NCBI GenBank assembly: GCA_947442505.1 | Contig: CANEVR010000021.1 | Location: 1-37,985, forward strand | DNA length: 37,985 nucleotides | Direction of reading: 5' to 3' | Origin: Flavobacteriales bacterium | GTDB lineage: Bacteria > Bacteroidota > Bacteroidia > Flavobacteriales_D > Sanyastnellaceae | In this document: positions 22,598 through 31,312 of the stretch, in pieces | Layout of the letters: every line of letters begins with the position of its first letter | Position numbering within the stretch: position 1 is the stretch's first letter | Notes under the pieces: generated by a model | What the model was told of the DNA's origin: nothing | The model's input: the letters and a program-made list of their open reading frames with translations, nothing else | The model's database searches: none | Program-made: the position numbers and the translations under genes

Positions 22598-23875
22598 ATG
22601 TCAATGGAGTATAAATTTGATTTGTCTTGGGTAAAAGACCAAGATGCCAATGATCCCCTAAGATCATTCAGAAGTCAATTTTATTTTCCTCAGCACAATG
22701 GTCAAGACGCCCTTTATTTTACAGGAAATTCTCTGGGTCTCCAGCCCAAGGGAGTAAAAGATGCCATTGATCAAGAGTTGGCTGATTGGGCGCACTACGG
22801 CGTTGAAGGGCATTTTGAAGCCAAGAATCCATGGTTCAGTTATCATGAGCCTTTTGCAAAATGGATAGCGCCGATACTTGGCGCCAATGAAAGTGAAGTT
22901 GTGGTGATGAATCAACTAACGGTGAATCTTCATTTGCTGTTGGTTTCATTCTATCGTCCCGATGCCAAACGCAGAAAGATATTGTTTGAACACAAGCCAT
23001 TTCCATCTGACCATTATGCTTTTGAATCTCAAGCCAGAATGCATGGTTTGGATCCACAGGATGTAATGGTGGAAATGCAGCCCCGTCAAGGAGAAACACT
23101 CTTGCGCACGGAGGACATCATCGCTAAAATTCAGGAATGCGGAGAGGAGTTGGCAACGGTCTGTATCGGAGCTGTCAATTATTATACAGGACAATGGTTC
23201 GATATGAAAGCCATTGCTGCAGCAGCACATGCAGTGGGTGCTACATGCGGTTTTGATTTGGCCCATGCAGCCGGAAATGTTCCCGTTCAATTGCACGATT
23301 GGGACGTTGATTATGCATGCTGGTGCAGTTACAAGTACTTGAACAGTGGCCCTGGAGGCGTTTCTGGCGTTTTTGTTCATGAGAAACACCATCATTCAGA
23401 CTTAATCAGAATGGCCGGTTGGTGGGGACACGATAAGTCCACGCGTTTTTTGATGCAGCCTGGTTTTCATCCTATCCCCTCAGCTGAAGCTTGGCAATTG
23501 AGCAATGCGCCTGTATTGTCTATGGCCGCCCATCGCGCTTCATTGGCGTTGTTCTCCGATACAACCATGTATGACCTCAGGTCCAAGTCTTTGAAACTAA
23601 CGGGTTATCTTGAGTTTGTTTTAAAGCAAGTTTCTCTCCTGTCTGGACAACCCATGGAGCAAGTGACGCCTACTCAGCCAGAAGAAAGAGGTTGTCAAAT
23701 CAGTGTTCGATTATTGGGCAAAGACAAGACCATCGTTCAGCAGTTGTCTGCTGCCGGAATCATTGTCGATTGGAGAGAGCCCGACACCATCAGATTGGCC
23801 CCCGTTCCATTGTACAACTCCTTTGAAGATGTCTTTCGTTTGGGAGAAAAGATGGTGGAGTTGCTGAAATCTTAA
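22598..23875 (+). CDS. kynU: Kynureninase
   Basis: PLP enzyme that cleaves kynurenine (or 3-hydroxykynurenine) to anthranilate (or 3-hydroxyanthranilate) and alanine, in tryptophan breakdown or the kynurenine route to NAD. The 425-residue protein shows the family blocks LYFTGNSLGLQPKGV, VEGHFEAKNPWF, GAVNYYTGQWFDM, GFDLAHAAGNVPV (D220 region) and the PLP lysine K246 in CSYKYLNSGPGG. GWWGHDKSTRF and FHPIPSAEAWQLSN are also diagnostic. The start is ATG at 22598; the ATG at 22604 is an alternative. It follows tig by six bases; no other kynurenine-pathway gene is in the window. Confidence 0.96.
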   Translation: MSMEYKFDLSWVKDQDANDPLRSFRSQFYFPQHNGQDALYFTGNSLGLQPKGVKDAIDQELADWAHYGVEGHFEAKNPWFSYHEPFAKWIAPILGANESEVVVMNQLTVNLHLLLVSFYRPDAKRRKILFEHKPFPSDHYAFESQARMHGLDPQDVMVEMQPRQGETLLRTEDIIAKIQECGEELATVCIGAVNYYTGQWFDMKAIAAAAHAVGATCGFDLAHAAGNVPVQLHDWDVDYACWCSYKYLNSGPGGVSGVFVHEKHHHSDLIRMAGWWGHDKSTRFLMQPGFHPIPSAEAWQLSNAPVLSMAAHRASLALFSDTTMYDLRSKSLKLTGYLEFVLKQVSLLSGQPMEQVTPTQPEERGCQISVRLLGKDKTIVQQLSAAGIIVDWREPDTIRLAPVPLYNSFEDVFRLGEKMVELLKS

Positions 23876-23891
23876 GCAAAACAATTTTATT

Positions 23892-23899
23892 TATCTTTG
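23892..23899 (+). promoter_or_regulatory. -7 promoter box before the delta-60-repeat gene
   Basis: TATCTTTG matches TAnnTTTG exactly and ends three bases before the ATG at 23903. A start codon so close implies a leaderless transcript. No -33 box at normal spacing was found. Confidence 0.4.
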
Positions 23900-23902
23900 A
23901 GC

Positions 23903-25579
23903 ATGATCAAAAACCTATTGGCTTTTTCAGCCCTATTATTGTTTGTCTTCCCGGCAACATCTCAAACTCCTGGTAGCTTAGACCAAACATTTGGAGGAAC
24001 AGGACAAGTAATTGTCTCCCCCGTTTCAGTGGAGTCCTTTGACAATTGCCAAGCAGTTGGTGTTCAAAGCACCGGAAAGACTGTCTTTTGCGGGGTTTCA
24101 GGCAATTGGTCCAATTTTGAAGCAACAGTGGGACGTTTGAATGTAGATGGAACAATGGATCTTTCTTTTGCTACGAACGGTGTCTTTATCAATAGCAATA
24201 TTGTCGGTGGTGATTTTATGTACGACCTAAAAGTTTTGAATGATGACAAAATATTGATCTGTGGTGCAACTTCGCTTTCAGCGGCCAACACACAATGGGC
24301 GATCTGGAGACTATTGCCCGATGGAGCATTGGATCCAACATTTGGCACAGGTGGTTTGGTGCAATGGGAAATTGAAGGCGGAGAAGATTACGCGCGCGAA
24401 ATCATTGTGCAGAATGATGGATATTTGGTCGTAGGTGGCTCTATGCCAGCCGGTTTTTCCAATGAAAGAATTGTAGTGGCCAAGTTGGATTTGAATGGGG
24501 CTTTAGTGCCTTCTTTCGGAACCAGTGCTGGATATACGATGTTTACCACCAATGCGCAAGATGATGTGGTCTCAAGGGGTGCAACCTTATTGCCCAACGG
24601 CAATATTTTCATCGTGGGTTCGAGTTATAGTATGATGGACAATATGGATCATCCTATGATTGCTATATTGGACAATACCGGTGCTCCATTGACAACTGTA
24701 GATGCAGATGGTATTTGGATTGACTCTGCTTTTGGTCGCTATTACCGCGCGGTGTATCAGGATGGTCACGTTTTGGCTTGTGGAAATAGAGATGGCAGTG
24801 AATACAATTTCATGCTTGCTGCACATTTGGGAGATGGCAGCTTGGACAACACGTTTGCCAATGCAGGATATTCCATTGTGGACAATGACAACATTGATGT
24901 TTTGTACGATATTGTTTCGCAGGGTGATGGTAAATTATTGTCATGTGGGACAACAGGACTTGGTGGATTTGGAGGGTCCAGAGATTTTTGTTTGATGCGT
25001 TTCAATTCGGATGGTAGCGTGGACAACACCTTTGGCACCAATGGTTTGGTTGTAACAACAATGGCAGCCGGTTTCGAGGATGCCAATAGCTTAGCATTGA
25101 CCAGTGATTTTAAAGTAGTTTGCGGTGGTTTTGTACAGCAAGACAACAATGATTTTGCTTTTGCTCGCTTTCATTTGGGCGCTATTGTTTTGGTGGATGG
25201 ATGCACAGATGCCACTGCTTGTAACTACAATCCAAATGCTTCCAACAATGACGGAAGCTGCTATTTTGTGGGAGACCCTTGCAATGATGGCAATATGGCT
25301 ACCTTGAATGATGTGTACAATGTCAACTGTGAATGCGCAGGAAGTGTTACCAGCGTTGAACAATTGGAATCCGTATCTATTTCTCTGTTTCCCAATCCGG
25401 CCAAAGAATTATTAAATCTTCAGAATTGGAAAAATGGTCACGTTGTTATTTATGACTACCAAGCAAGAAAAGTTATGGATCAACAAATTCAAGACAATGC
25501 GATTTCTGTTGCACATTTATCCCCTGGTATTTACCGCCTTTTGATTGACGGTCACAGCTTGTCTTGGGTAAAGGAATAG
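23903..25579 (+). CDS. Secreted delta-60-repeat protein with type IX secretion tail
   Basis: Surface or secreted protein of 558 residues. A signal peptide covers about residues 1-20 (LLAFSALLLFVFPATSQ). About six delta-60 repeats follow, each with an LDxTFG-like core (LDQTFGGTG, LDPTFGTGG, LDNTFANAG, VDNTFGTNG), probably forming a beta-propeller. A GCTDATACNYNPNASNNDGSC module (from about 25197) resembles the tandem units of the giant protein at the window's end. The final 70 residues form a T9SS type A sorting domain (SISLFPNPAKELLN ... LSPGIYRLLI). The start is the ATG at 23903, not the TTG at 23897. Ligand and function are unknown. Its stop codon abuts the stop of the convergent permease gene with no gap. 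Confidence 0.88.
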   Translation: MIKNLLAFSALLLFVFPATSQTPGSLDQTFGGTGQVIVSPVSVESFDNCQAVGVQSTGKTVFCGVSGNWSNFEATVGRLNVDGTMDLSFATNGVFINSNIVGGDFMYDLKVLNDDKILICGATSLSAANTQWAIWRLLPDGALDPTFGTGGLVQWEIEGGEDYAREIIVQNDGYLVVGGSMPAGFSNERIVVAKLDLNGALVPSFGTSAGYTMFTTNAQDDVVSRGATLLPNGNIFIVGSSYSMMDNMDHPMIAILDNTGAPLTTVDADGIWIDSAFGRYYRAVYQDGHVLACGNRDGSEYNFMLAAHLGDGSLDNTFANAGYSIVDNDNIDVLYDIVSQGDGKLLSCGTTGLGGFGGSRDFCLMRFNSDGSVDNTFGTNGLVVTTMAAGFEDANSLALTSDFKVVCGGFVQQDNNDFAFARFHLGAIVLVDGCTDATACNYNPNASNNDGSCYFVGDPCNDGNMATLNDVYNVNCECAGSVTSVEQLESVSISLFPNPAKELLNLQNWKNGHVVIYDYQARKVMDQQIQDNAISVAHLSPGIYRLLIDGHSLSWVKE

Positions 25580-26827
25580 TTACTTCCGCATTGCTTCAAC
25601 AGGATCCAAATTGGCCGCTGTCCCAGCCGGTAAAATACCAGCTATCAATCCAACAATGACGGAAATCCCGATTCCCATGAACACACGCTCAATGGGTAGG
25701 ATAAAGTCCATTTCAAATGCGGCATTTAGTCCAAGGATAGAAACATAGACCAGTCCCAATCCCATCATTCCCCCCATGATACACAGGGAGATGGCTTCTG
25801 TGAGAAATTGTATTAAAATGAAAACCTTCTTAGCTCCAAGCGCTTTTTGAATGCCAATCAAATTGGTTCTCTCCTTAACGCTGACAAACATGATATTGGC
25901 AATGCTGAAAGCACCAACGACGATGGCAAATATTCCAATGAACATTCCAGCAGTATTGAAAACACCAACAATTTGATCCAATACATCACTGATCATCTTG
26001 GCTTCAATGATGGAAAAATCATTGTCTCCTCCTGGTTTGATTCCTCTAATGGCCCTGAATTGTTGAATGACCTCTCCTTTCAAATCATCTGCATTGGACG
26101 TGGATTTGGCCTTGATCATGATGCTTCCATCAACCTCTTCTACATTCATCCATCGGATGGCATATCCAACAGGCACAATAATGGTTTGGTCCATGCCATT
26201 GCCAAATAGAGAGGCCCCCTCTTTTTTCATTTGTCCAATCACCCGCAGCTTTAATCCTGCTATGGTAATCTCCTTGTCCAAAGATTCTCCTTTGCCGAAC
26301 AATTCTTGGGCCACGGTATAGCCGATGATGCACACCGCTCGTCCCCCGTCGCACTCATGCTCTGTGAAGTATCTTCCCTTTTCTATTTTGACGGTTCTGG
26401 TTTGGTTGTAATAAAAGGTAACGCCATTGACCCAAACACCTTCTAAATAATTCCCTTCAAATTTTGCGGTTTGTGATGTGCCTGATTCATAGGCCAATGC
26501 TTGAGCCGTTGTTAAGCGGGCACCCAATTGGGCCATGTCCTTGGTGGATGGTTCTCTGCGTGACATGAACTTCCACCACTCATATTCTTCTTTGCCGTCC
26601 TCAGGTCCCATGGGCCATTTCTTAATCATCATGACATCAGAACCTACCGATTCCAAACTTTCACGCATGTTTGCTTCCATGCTGTCCACTACCGCCAAAA
26701 CAAAAACGATGGAAAAAATACCAATGGTAACACCCAACAAAGACAGGATGGTTCGCAGCTTATTGCTGACCAATGCTTGAAAGGCCATTTTCACGCTTTC
26801 CAAAATGATTCTCCAATAAGTGCGCAT
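25580..26827 (-). CDS. ABC transporter permease, MacB/FtsX type
   Basis: Inner-membrane permease of 415 residues with the MacB/LolC-like layout: one N-terminal helix (about 22-48, LRTILSLLGVTIGIFSIVFV), a long extracytoplasmic domain (about 50-285), then three C-terminal helices (about 290-312, 335-365, 380-402). The last part carries the FtsX-type block FVSVKERTNLIGIQKALGAK and ends AANLDPVEAMRK, typical of the family. Such permeases use an ATPase to drive periplasmic work (efflux, lipoprotein release); no ATPase gene is adjacent. The ATG at 26827 lies four bases after a TAGTTTCG box. It is divergent from the large outer-membrane-like gene. Confidence 0.92.
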   Translation of the reverse strand: MRTYWRIILESVKMAFQALVSNKLRTILSLLGVTIGIFSIVFVLAVVDSMEANMRESLESVGSDVMMIKKWPMGPEDGKEEYEWWKFMSRREPSTKDMAQLGARLTTAQALAYESGTSQTAKFEGNYLEGVWVNGVTFYYNQTRTVKIEKGRYFTEHECDGGRAVCIIGYTVAQELFGKGESLDKEITIAGLKLRVIGQMKKEGASLFGNGMDQTIIVPVGYAIRWMNVEEVDGSIMIKAKSTSNADDLKGEVIQQFRAIRGIKPGGDNDFSIIEAKMISDVLDQIVGVFNTAGMFIGIFAIVVGAFSIANIMFVSVKERTNLIGIQKALGAKKVFILIQFLTEAISLCIMGGMMGLGLVYVSILGLNAAFEMDFILPIERVFMGIGISVIVGLIAGILPAGTAANLDPVEAMRK

Positions 26828-26831
26828 GTTG

Positions 26832-26839
26832 CGAAACTA
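26832..26839 (-). promoter_or_regulatory. -7-like promoter box of the permease gene
   Basis: TAGTTTCG on the minus strand (seven of eight to TAnnTTTG) ends four bases before the ATG. The joined sequence TTCGCAACATG is also found at lysS, and CGCAACATG is not far from this at the 254-residue gene (GCCGCAACATG). Confidence 0.4.
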
Positions 26840-26900
26840 ATCGACAAAGCCTTGTAAAAAGCAATATAAATTGCCAAACTTTGTTGTTAGGCTTTTGTTC

Positions 26901-29900
26901 ATGAAAAAGGGTTGGTTCATTATCTGGTTTTGTTGTGTTGCAGCTGTGTTGCAGGCGCAATCAGAGCGAGACACCCTCATCCTGGATACGTTGGCCATTG
27001 ACGCGCATGGTTTTGTATTAAAGAGCGACACCACAATCATTCCAGACTCCTTGTACCAATTGATTCCCAATAAAGCCATGCTGATTGTTCCCAAATCATT
27101 GGATCAATCAAGATTAAAATGGGATTACAAGCGTCTGCCTTATCCTACAGAAATCGGTCAATTCAAGCCCTATCAAAGAACCCGGTCAACCTTTCGCCCT
27201 TCTTACTTGGGTGAGCGTTTGAATGAGCAATCATTGGGTGGAGTGTCCGACATTATTCAATCTGGCGCATTGACCCGAACCATTCAAATGGGAAACAACC
27301 AAAACTTGAGTTTGCAATCAGGTCTCAACCTTCAGTTGGATGGGCGCATCAATGGTGAATGGAGAATTAAGGGTCAATTGTCAGACGCGCAACTTCCGAT
27401 GCAAGCGGGGGGCTATTCTTCTAAATTGGAAGACTTTGACGTGATGAATATTGCGTTGTACAATAAGACCACTCAGATTTTGGCCGGTGATTTCACCATC
27501 CAGCAAAAGGAAGGATATTTTATGCGTTATTTCAAACGTGGTCAAGGATTGTCCTATCAACAAAATAGCAATGGCTGGGAGACCGATGTTGCACTCTCTT
27601 TGTCCAAAGGTAGGTTTGCGCGCCAATCATTCATCGCCATAGAAGGCAATCAAGGCCCTTATAGATTGCAAGGTGCCAACGGTGAAAGTTTCATCATTGT
27701 GTTATCTGGTACAGAGCAGGTGTACATAGATGGAGTGAAACTGCAGCGAGGACAAGACAAAGATTACGTGATTGATTACAACGCAGGAACCATCACCTTT
27801 ATGCCTTCCAAACAATTGACCAAGGATAAGCGCATCGTGGTGGAATTTCAGTATTCAGACAAACAATACTTCAGACCATTGGTCACAGCGGGAGCTGAGA
27901 AGAGATGGGAGAACCAAAAAATCTATTGGCGGTATTTTAATGAGTGGGATGCCAAGAATCAACCACTTCAGTTGAATCTATCAGATTCATCTCGTTATCT
28001 TTTAAGTCAATCTGGCGACAATGTCTCACAAGCTTTTGTAGATGGATCCAAACCTTGGGAAGGACCTGTGGTAGGTGTGGCTTATTACAAAAAAGACACC
28101 TTGGATTTTGGTTGGGTATGGGAGGTAAGTCAGGATACTGCTCGGCAATTGTATCAAGTGATTTTTAGTTTTGCGGGTCAAGGCCAAGGCAACTATGTGG
28201 AAGCGGGATTCAATGCGGGTGGAAAAGTGTACCGTTGGGTGGCACCAGTATGGGATGGTGAAAAATGGGTCAAGCAAGGCAACTACATGGACAAGGCGCA
28301 ATTGACAGCCCCAAAGGCATTGCAGATGTGGGTTATGGGATACCAATGGACTGATTCTACTGCCCAAGGAAAATGGACATGGGAAAATGAAATGGCCATG
28401 AGTCACCAAGATCTCAATTTGTTTTCGGCAAAGAATGACGGAGATAATCAAGGTTGGGCCATGAAGAGCGCAATGGGATGGCAGCAAAAAAGAATTAAAG
28501 CCAAAGTTGACTTTGAATACAACAGTGTTTTTTTTAATCGAATTGAAAGATTTAGGGAGGTTGAGTTTGAGCGGAATTGGAATATCCTTGGGTTGAATTT
28601 CAACGGAGATTTTCAACTGCTGGGTGCTGAGTTGGCGTTTGAACGCGAAGGGAGGTCTGTGCTTATTAGAGGAGAGCAGTTGCAATGGTCAAAAGATTTT
28701 GCTGGACAAAGACTGAGGTGGGTAGGTTATCCTTTGAACAAGAAAAATTTAACCTGGAAATGGGACGGTTGGGCGCTGGCAACCAAGGGAGTGAGGAATA
28801 CCAGTTTTTACCGAAACAAGAATCGTCTGGATTGGACGCCAGGAAAGATGAGGTTTTATATGCAAGATGAATGGGAGAGTAACAAAGGTGAGATGGGTGC
28901 AGGACCATTGCCGTATGTCTTTTATGATTTTTCAGTAGGAGCAGGAACCAAGGACACCATGCAAAAGAAAATGGTTGTATTTTATCGCAACCGACTGGAT
29001 TACCTTACGTCTGTTCAATTGCAAAGTCTGCAAAGAGGTGCCCGCGCAGAGCAATGGGGTTTGGATGCGGCATGGCAATTGACTTCTGGATGGAGGGTCA
29101 ATGCAATCGTCGCGCAGAGACAGCTGATGGTATTGTCTCCAGAGGTGTTTAGCGGTCAGCCTGAACGCAATTGGGTGGGCAGAGCGGGAACGCAATGGTG
29201 GAGTGCTGATAGAATATGGAACATCAGCAGTTATTATGAGTTGAGCACAGGATTGGAGCAGCGCAAAAGTTACATCTATGTGGAGGTCCCGCAAGGACAA
29301 GGTAATTTTGTTTGGAATGATTACAATGACAATGGTATAAAGGAGTTGAATGAGTTTGAAATGTCGGCATTTGGCTATGATGCCAATTACATCAGGACTC
29401 AAGTCCCCAACAATGATTTTGTTCCCGTGCATGGACAGAAATTGTCTTTGACCATTCAGATGAAAGGTAACCGAGAAAGATGGAGAGGATGGAATTACCA
29501 GGGAAGTTTGGTGGCGGATCAGCAGACCTTAAACCGACAATGGTTGGGTTGGAAAACATTTGAACAGGAAGATAGTATTTTAGTACAACAGCACCTGACA
29601 TTAAGAAATCAGTTGTTGTATTCGACAAAGGATGCACAATGGACATGGGGTTTGCAGTACCAAGAAACTTCTGCTCTGAATGCATTGTCATTGGGCTATG
29701 AGCAAAGGGGTGATTGGTATTGGTCACCATTGGTGCGTTATCAATGGAATCGCGATACACAAATTCAGCCCAGCTATAAGCAAGGTATGAAAACAGTGGC
29801 CAGTGATTTTTTGGCAGGTCGCAATTATCAAATTCAATATCAAGAGTTGGAGATGGACGTTGTCATTACGCACAATAAGAACGCGCAGATATTGATCCAA

Positions 29901-30230
29901 CCCAAATGGAAGGAGAAACAATTGCAAGGAGAATTGAAAGAGAATTTGCAAGTGATGGAGTTGCCGTTGCAATTCAAATGGAATGAAACGGGAAAGTCAT
30001 TGAGCAGTGTGGAGATTGCTTGGCACCAATTGAATTACAGTGGAAAAGGATACACCACCTATACTTATGATTTGCTGGAGGGACTGCAGGCTGGAACCAA
30101 CTGGACTTGGATGATGCAGTACCAGACCATAGGAGGGAGATGGCAATGGACGTGGAATTATCAAGGTAGAAAATCACCCCAGCATAAGGCCATTCATACC
30201 GGTCAGATGGGAATTCGGTTGGCGTTTTAA
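26901..30230 (+). CDS. Large outer-membrane-like protein of unknown function, 1109 aa
   Basis: Exported protein with a signal peptide (residues 1-20, ending VAAVLQAQ). The N-terminal third contains a block I recognise from uncharacterised large Bacteroidota envelope proteins: AIEGNQGPYRLQGANGE, then a TEQVYIDGVKLQRGQDKDYV strand set and IDYNAGTITFMPSKQLTKD. The rest is very rich in Trp, Tyr and Gln with alternating strands (KIYWRYFNEWDAKNQ, WRGWNYQGSLVADQQ), fitting a big beta-barrel, and ends MGIRLAF with a terminal Phe. The frame is open to 26871, but the ATG at 26901 begins the signal peptide. It stands alone: permease divergent upstream, ribosomal operon 125 bases downstream. Function unknown. 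Confidence 0.85.
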   Translation: MKKGWFIIWFCCVAAVLQAQSERDTLILDTLAIDAHGFVLKSDTTIIPDSLYQLIPNKAMLIVPKSLDQSRLKWDYKRLPYPTEIGQFKPYQRTRSTFRPSYLGERLNEQSLGGVSDIIQSGALTRTIQMGNNQNLSLQSGLNLQLDGRINGEWRIKGQLSDAQLPMQAGGYSSKLEDFDVMNIALYNKTTQILAGDFTIQQKEGYFMRYFKRGQGLSYQQNSNGWETDVALSLSKGRFARQSFIAIEGNQGPYRLQGANGESFIIVLSGTEQVYIDGVKLQRGQDKDYVIDYNAGTITFMPSKQLTKDKRIVVEFQYSDKQYFRPLVTAGAEKRWENQKIYWRYFNEWDAKNQPLQLNLSDSSRYLLSQSGDNVSQAFVDGSKPWEGPVVGVAYYKKDTLDFGWVWEVSQDTARQLYQVIFSFAGQGQGNYVEAGFNAGGKVYRWVAPVWDGEKWVKQGNYMDKAQLTAPKALQMWVMGYQWTDSTAQGKWTWENEMAMSHQDLNLFSAKNDGDNQGWAMKSAMGWQQKRIKAKVDFEYNSVFFNRIERFREVEFERNWNILGLNFNGDFQLLGAELAFEREGRSVLIRGEQLQWSKDFAGQRLRWVGYPLNKKNLTWKWDGWALATKGVRNTSFYRNKNRLDWTPGKMRFYMQDEWESNKGEMGAGPLPYVFYDFSVGAGTKDTMQKKMVVFYRNRLDYLTSVQLQSLQRGARAEQWGLDAAWQLTSGWRVNAIVAQRQLMVLSPEVFSGQPERNWVGRAGTQWWSADRIWNISSYYELSTGLEQRKSYIYVEVPQGQGNFVWNDYNDNGIKELNEFEMSAFGYDANYIRTQVPNNDFVPVHGQKLSLTIQMKGNRERWRGWNYQGSLVADQQTLNRQWLGWKTFEQEDSILVQQHLTLRNQLLYSTKDAQWTWGLQYQETSALNALSLGYEQRGDWYWSPLVRYQWNRDTQIQPSYKQGMKTVASDFLAGRNYQIQYQELEMDVVITHNKNAQILIQPKWKEKQLQGELKENLQVMELPLQFKWNETGKSLSSVEIAWHQLNYSGKGYTTYTYDLLEGLQAGTNWTWMMQYQTIGGRWQWTWNYQGRKSPQHKAIHTGQMGIRLAF

Positions 30231-30292
30231 TTATTTTCCATACAAATAAACAATTGAAAATGAATCAATTATAATTTCATTGTTGAAAAGTC

Positions 30293-30323
30293 TTGGTAGA
30301 ATAAAAAAAAGGTATTACTTTCG
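30293..30323 (+). promoter_or_regulatory. Putative promoter of the rplM-rpsI-rpsB-tsf operon
   Basis: TTG (30293-30295), a 20-base spacer and TACTTTCG (30316-30323, seven of eight to TAnnTTTG). Spacing fits Bacteroidota promoters. Transcription would begin about 30328, leaving a leader of about 28 bases before rplM that contains the hairpin CCGTT-TTT-AACGG (30328-30340). Confidence 0.55.
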
Positions 30324-30355
30324 CACTCCGTTTTTAACGGATAAACTGTAACGAG

Positions 30356-30805
30356 ATGGATACTTTAAGTTATAAAACATTGTCTGCCAACAAGGAAACT
30401 GCTAACAAGCAGTGGTTGATCGTAGATGCAGCAGGAGTAAACTTAGGACGTTTGAGTTCTGAAGTAGCTTCTTTATTAAGAGGTAAGCACAAGCCATTGT
30501 TCACACCGCATGCGGATTGTGGAGACAATGTGATTGTGATCAACGCAGAAAAAGTAGCGTTGAGTGGAAAGAAATGGGATGAGAAGGTTTACATCCGTTA
30601 CACAGGGTATCCCGGTGGACAACGTTTTGCTACACCCAATGAGATGATGGCTAAGCACCCCACAGCTATGGTAGAAATGGCTGTACGTGGAATGCTTCCA
30701 AAGAATCGTTTGGGCAGCGCGGTATACCGCAACTTGTTTGTTTATGCTGGTTCAGACCACAAGCAACAAGCTCAACAACCAACAGAATACAAGATTAAAG
30801 GATAA
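30356..30805 (+). CDS. rplM: 50S ribosomal protein L13
   Basis: Large-subunit ribosomal protein of 149 residues. Diagnostic blocks are KQWLIVDAAGVNLGRLSSEV, ASLLRGKHKPLFTPHADCGD, VALSGKKWDEKVYIRYTGYP and AVRGMLPKNRLG. The length matches the family. It is the first gene of the conserved set with rpsI (9-base gap), rpsB and tsf. The short leader with its GC/AT hairpin may allow feedback by a ribosomal protein, but this is an inference. Confidence 0.98.
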   Translation: MDTLSYKTLSANKETANKQWLIVDAAGVNLGRLSSEVASLLRGKHKPLFTPHADCGDNVIVINAEKVALSGKKWDEKVYIRYTGYPGGQRFATPNEMMAKHPTAMVEMAVRGMLPKNRLGSAVYRNLFVYAGSDHKQQAQQPTEYKIKG

Positions 30806-30814
30806 TACATCGGT

Positions 30815-31214
<400 letters not shown>

Positions 31215-31240
31215 GGGACTGGGACATTGTTTAGCATCCA

Positions 31241-31279
31241 AATTCGCCGGACTCACCCTTGGGTGGCTACCGGCGAATT
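31241..31279 (+). ncRNA. Stable stem-loop in the rpsI-rpsB gap, possible rpsB leader
   Basis: AATTCGCCGG (31241-31250) pairs perfectly with CCGGCGAATT (31270-31279). Inside, CACC and GGTG (around 31254-31265) form a second short stem. Only ATTTT follows, so it is a poor intrinsic terminator. It lies 33 bases before the rpsB ATG, a suitable place for a ribosomal-protein or RNA-processing element that uncouples rpsB-tsf from rplM-rpsI. Confidence 0.6.
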
Positions 31280-31312
31280 GATTTTAGAGAAAGTAAACAA
31301 TTATAAAATAAA

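Noticed and set aside
28026-28685. A 219-codon minus-strand ORF
   Set aside because: It lies entirely inside the large outer-membrane-like gene and has low-complexity composition without domain features.
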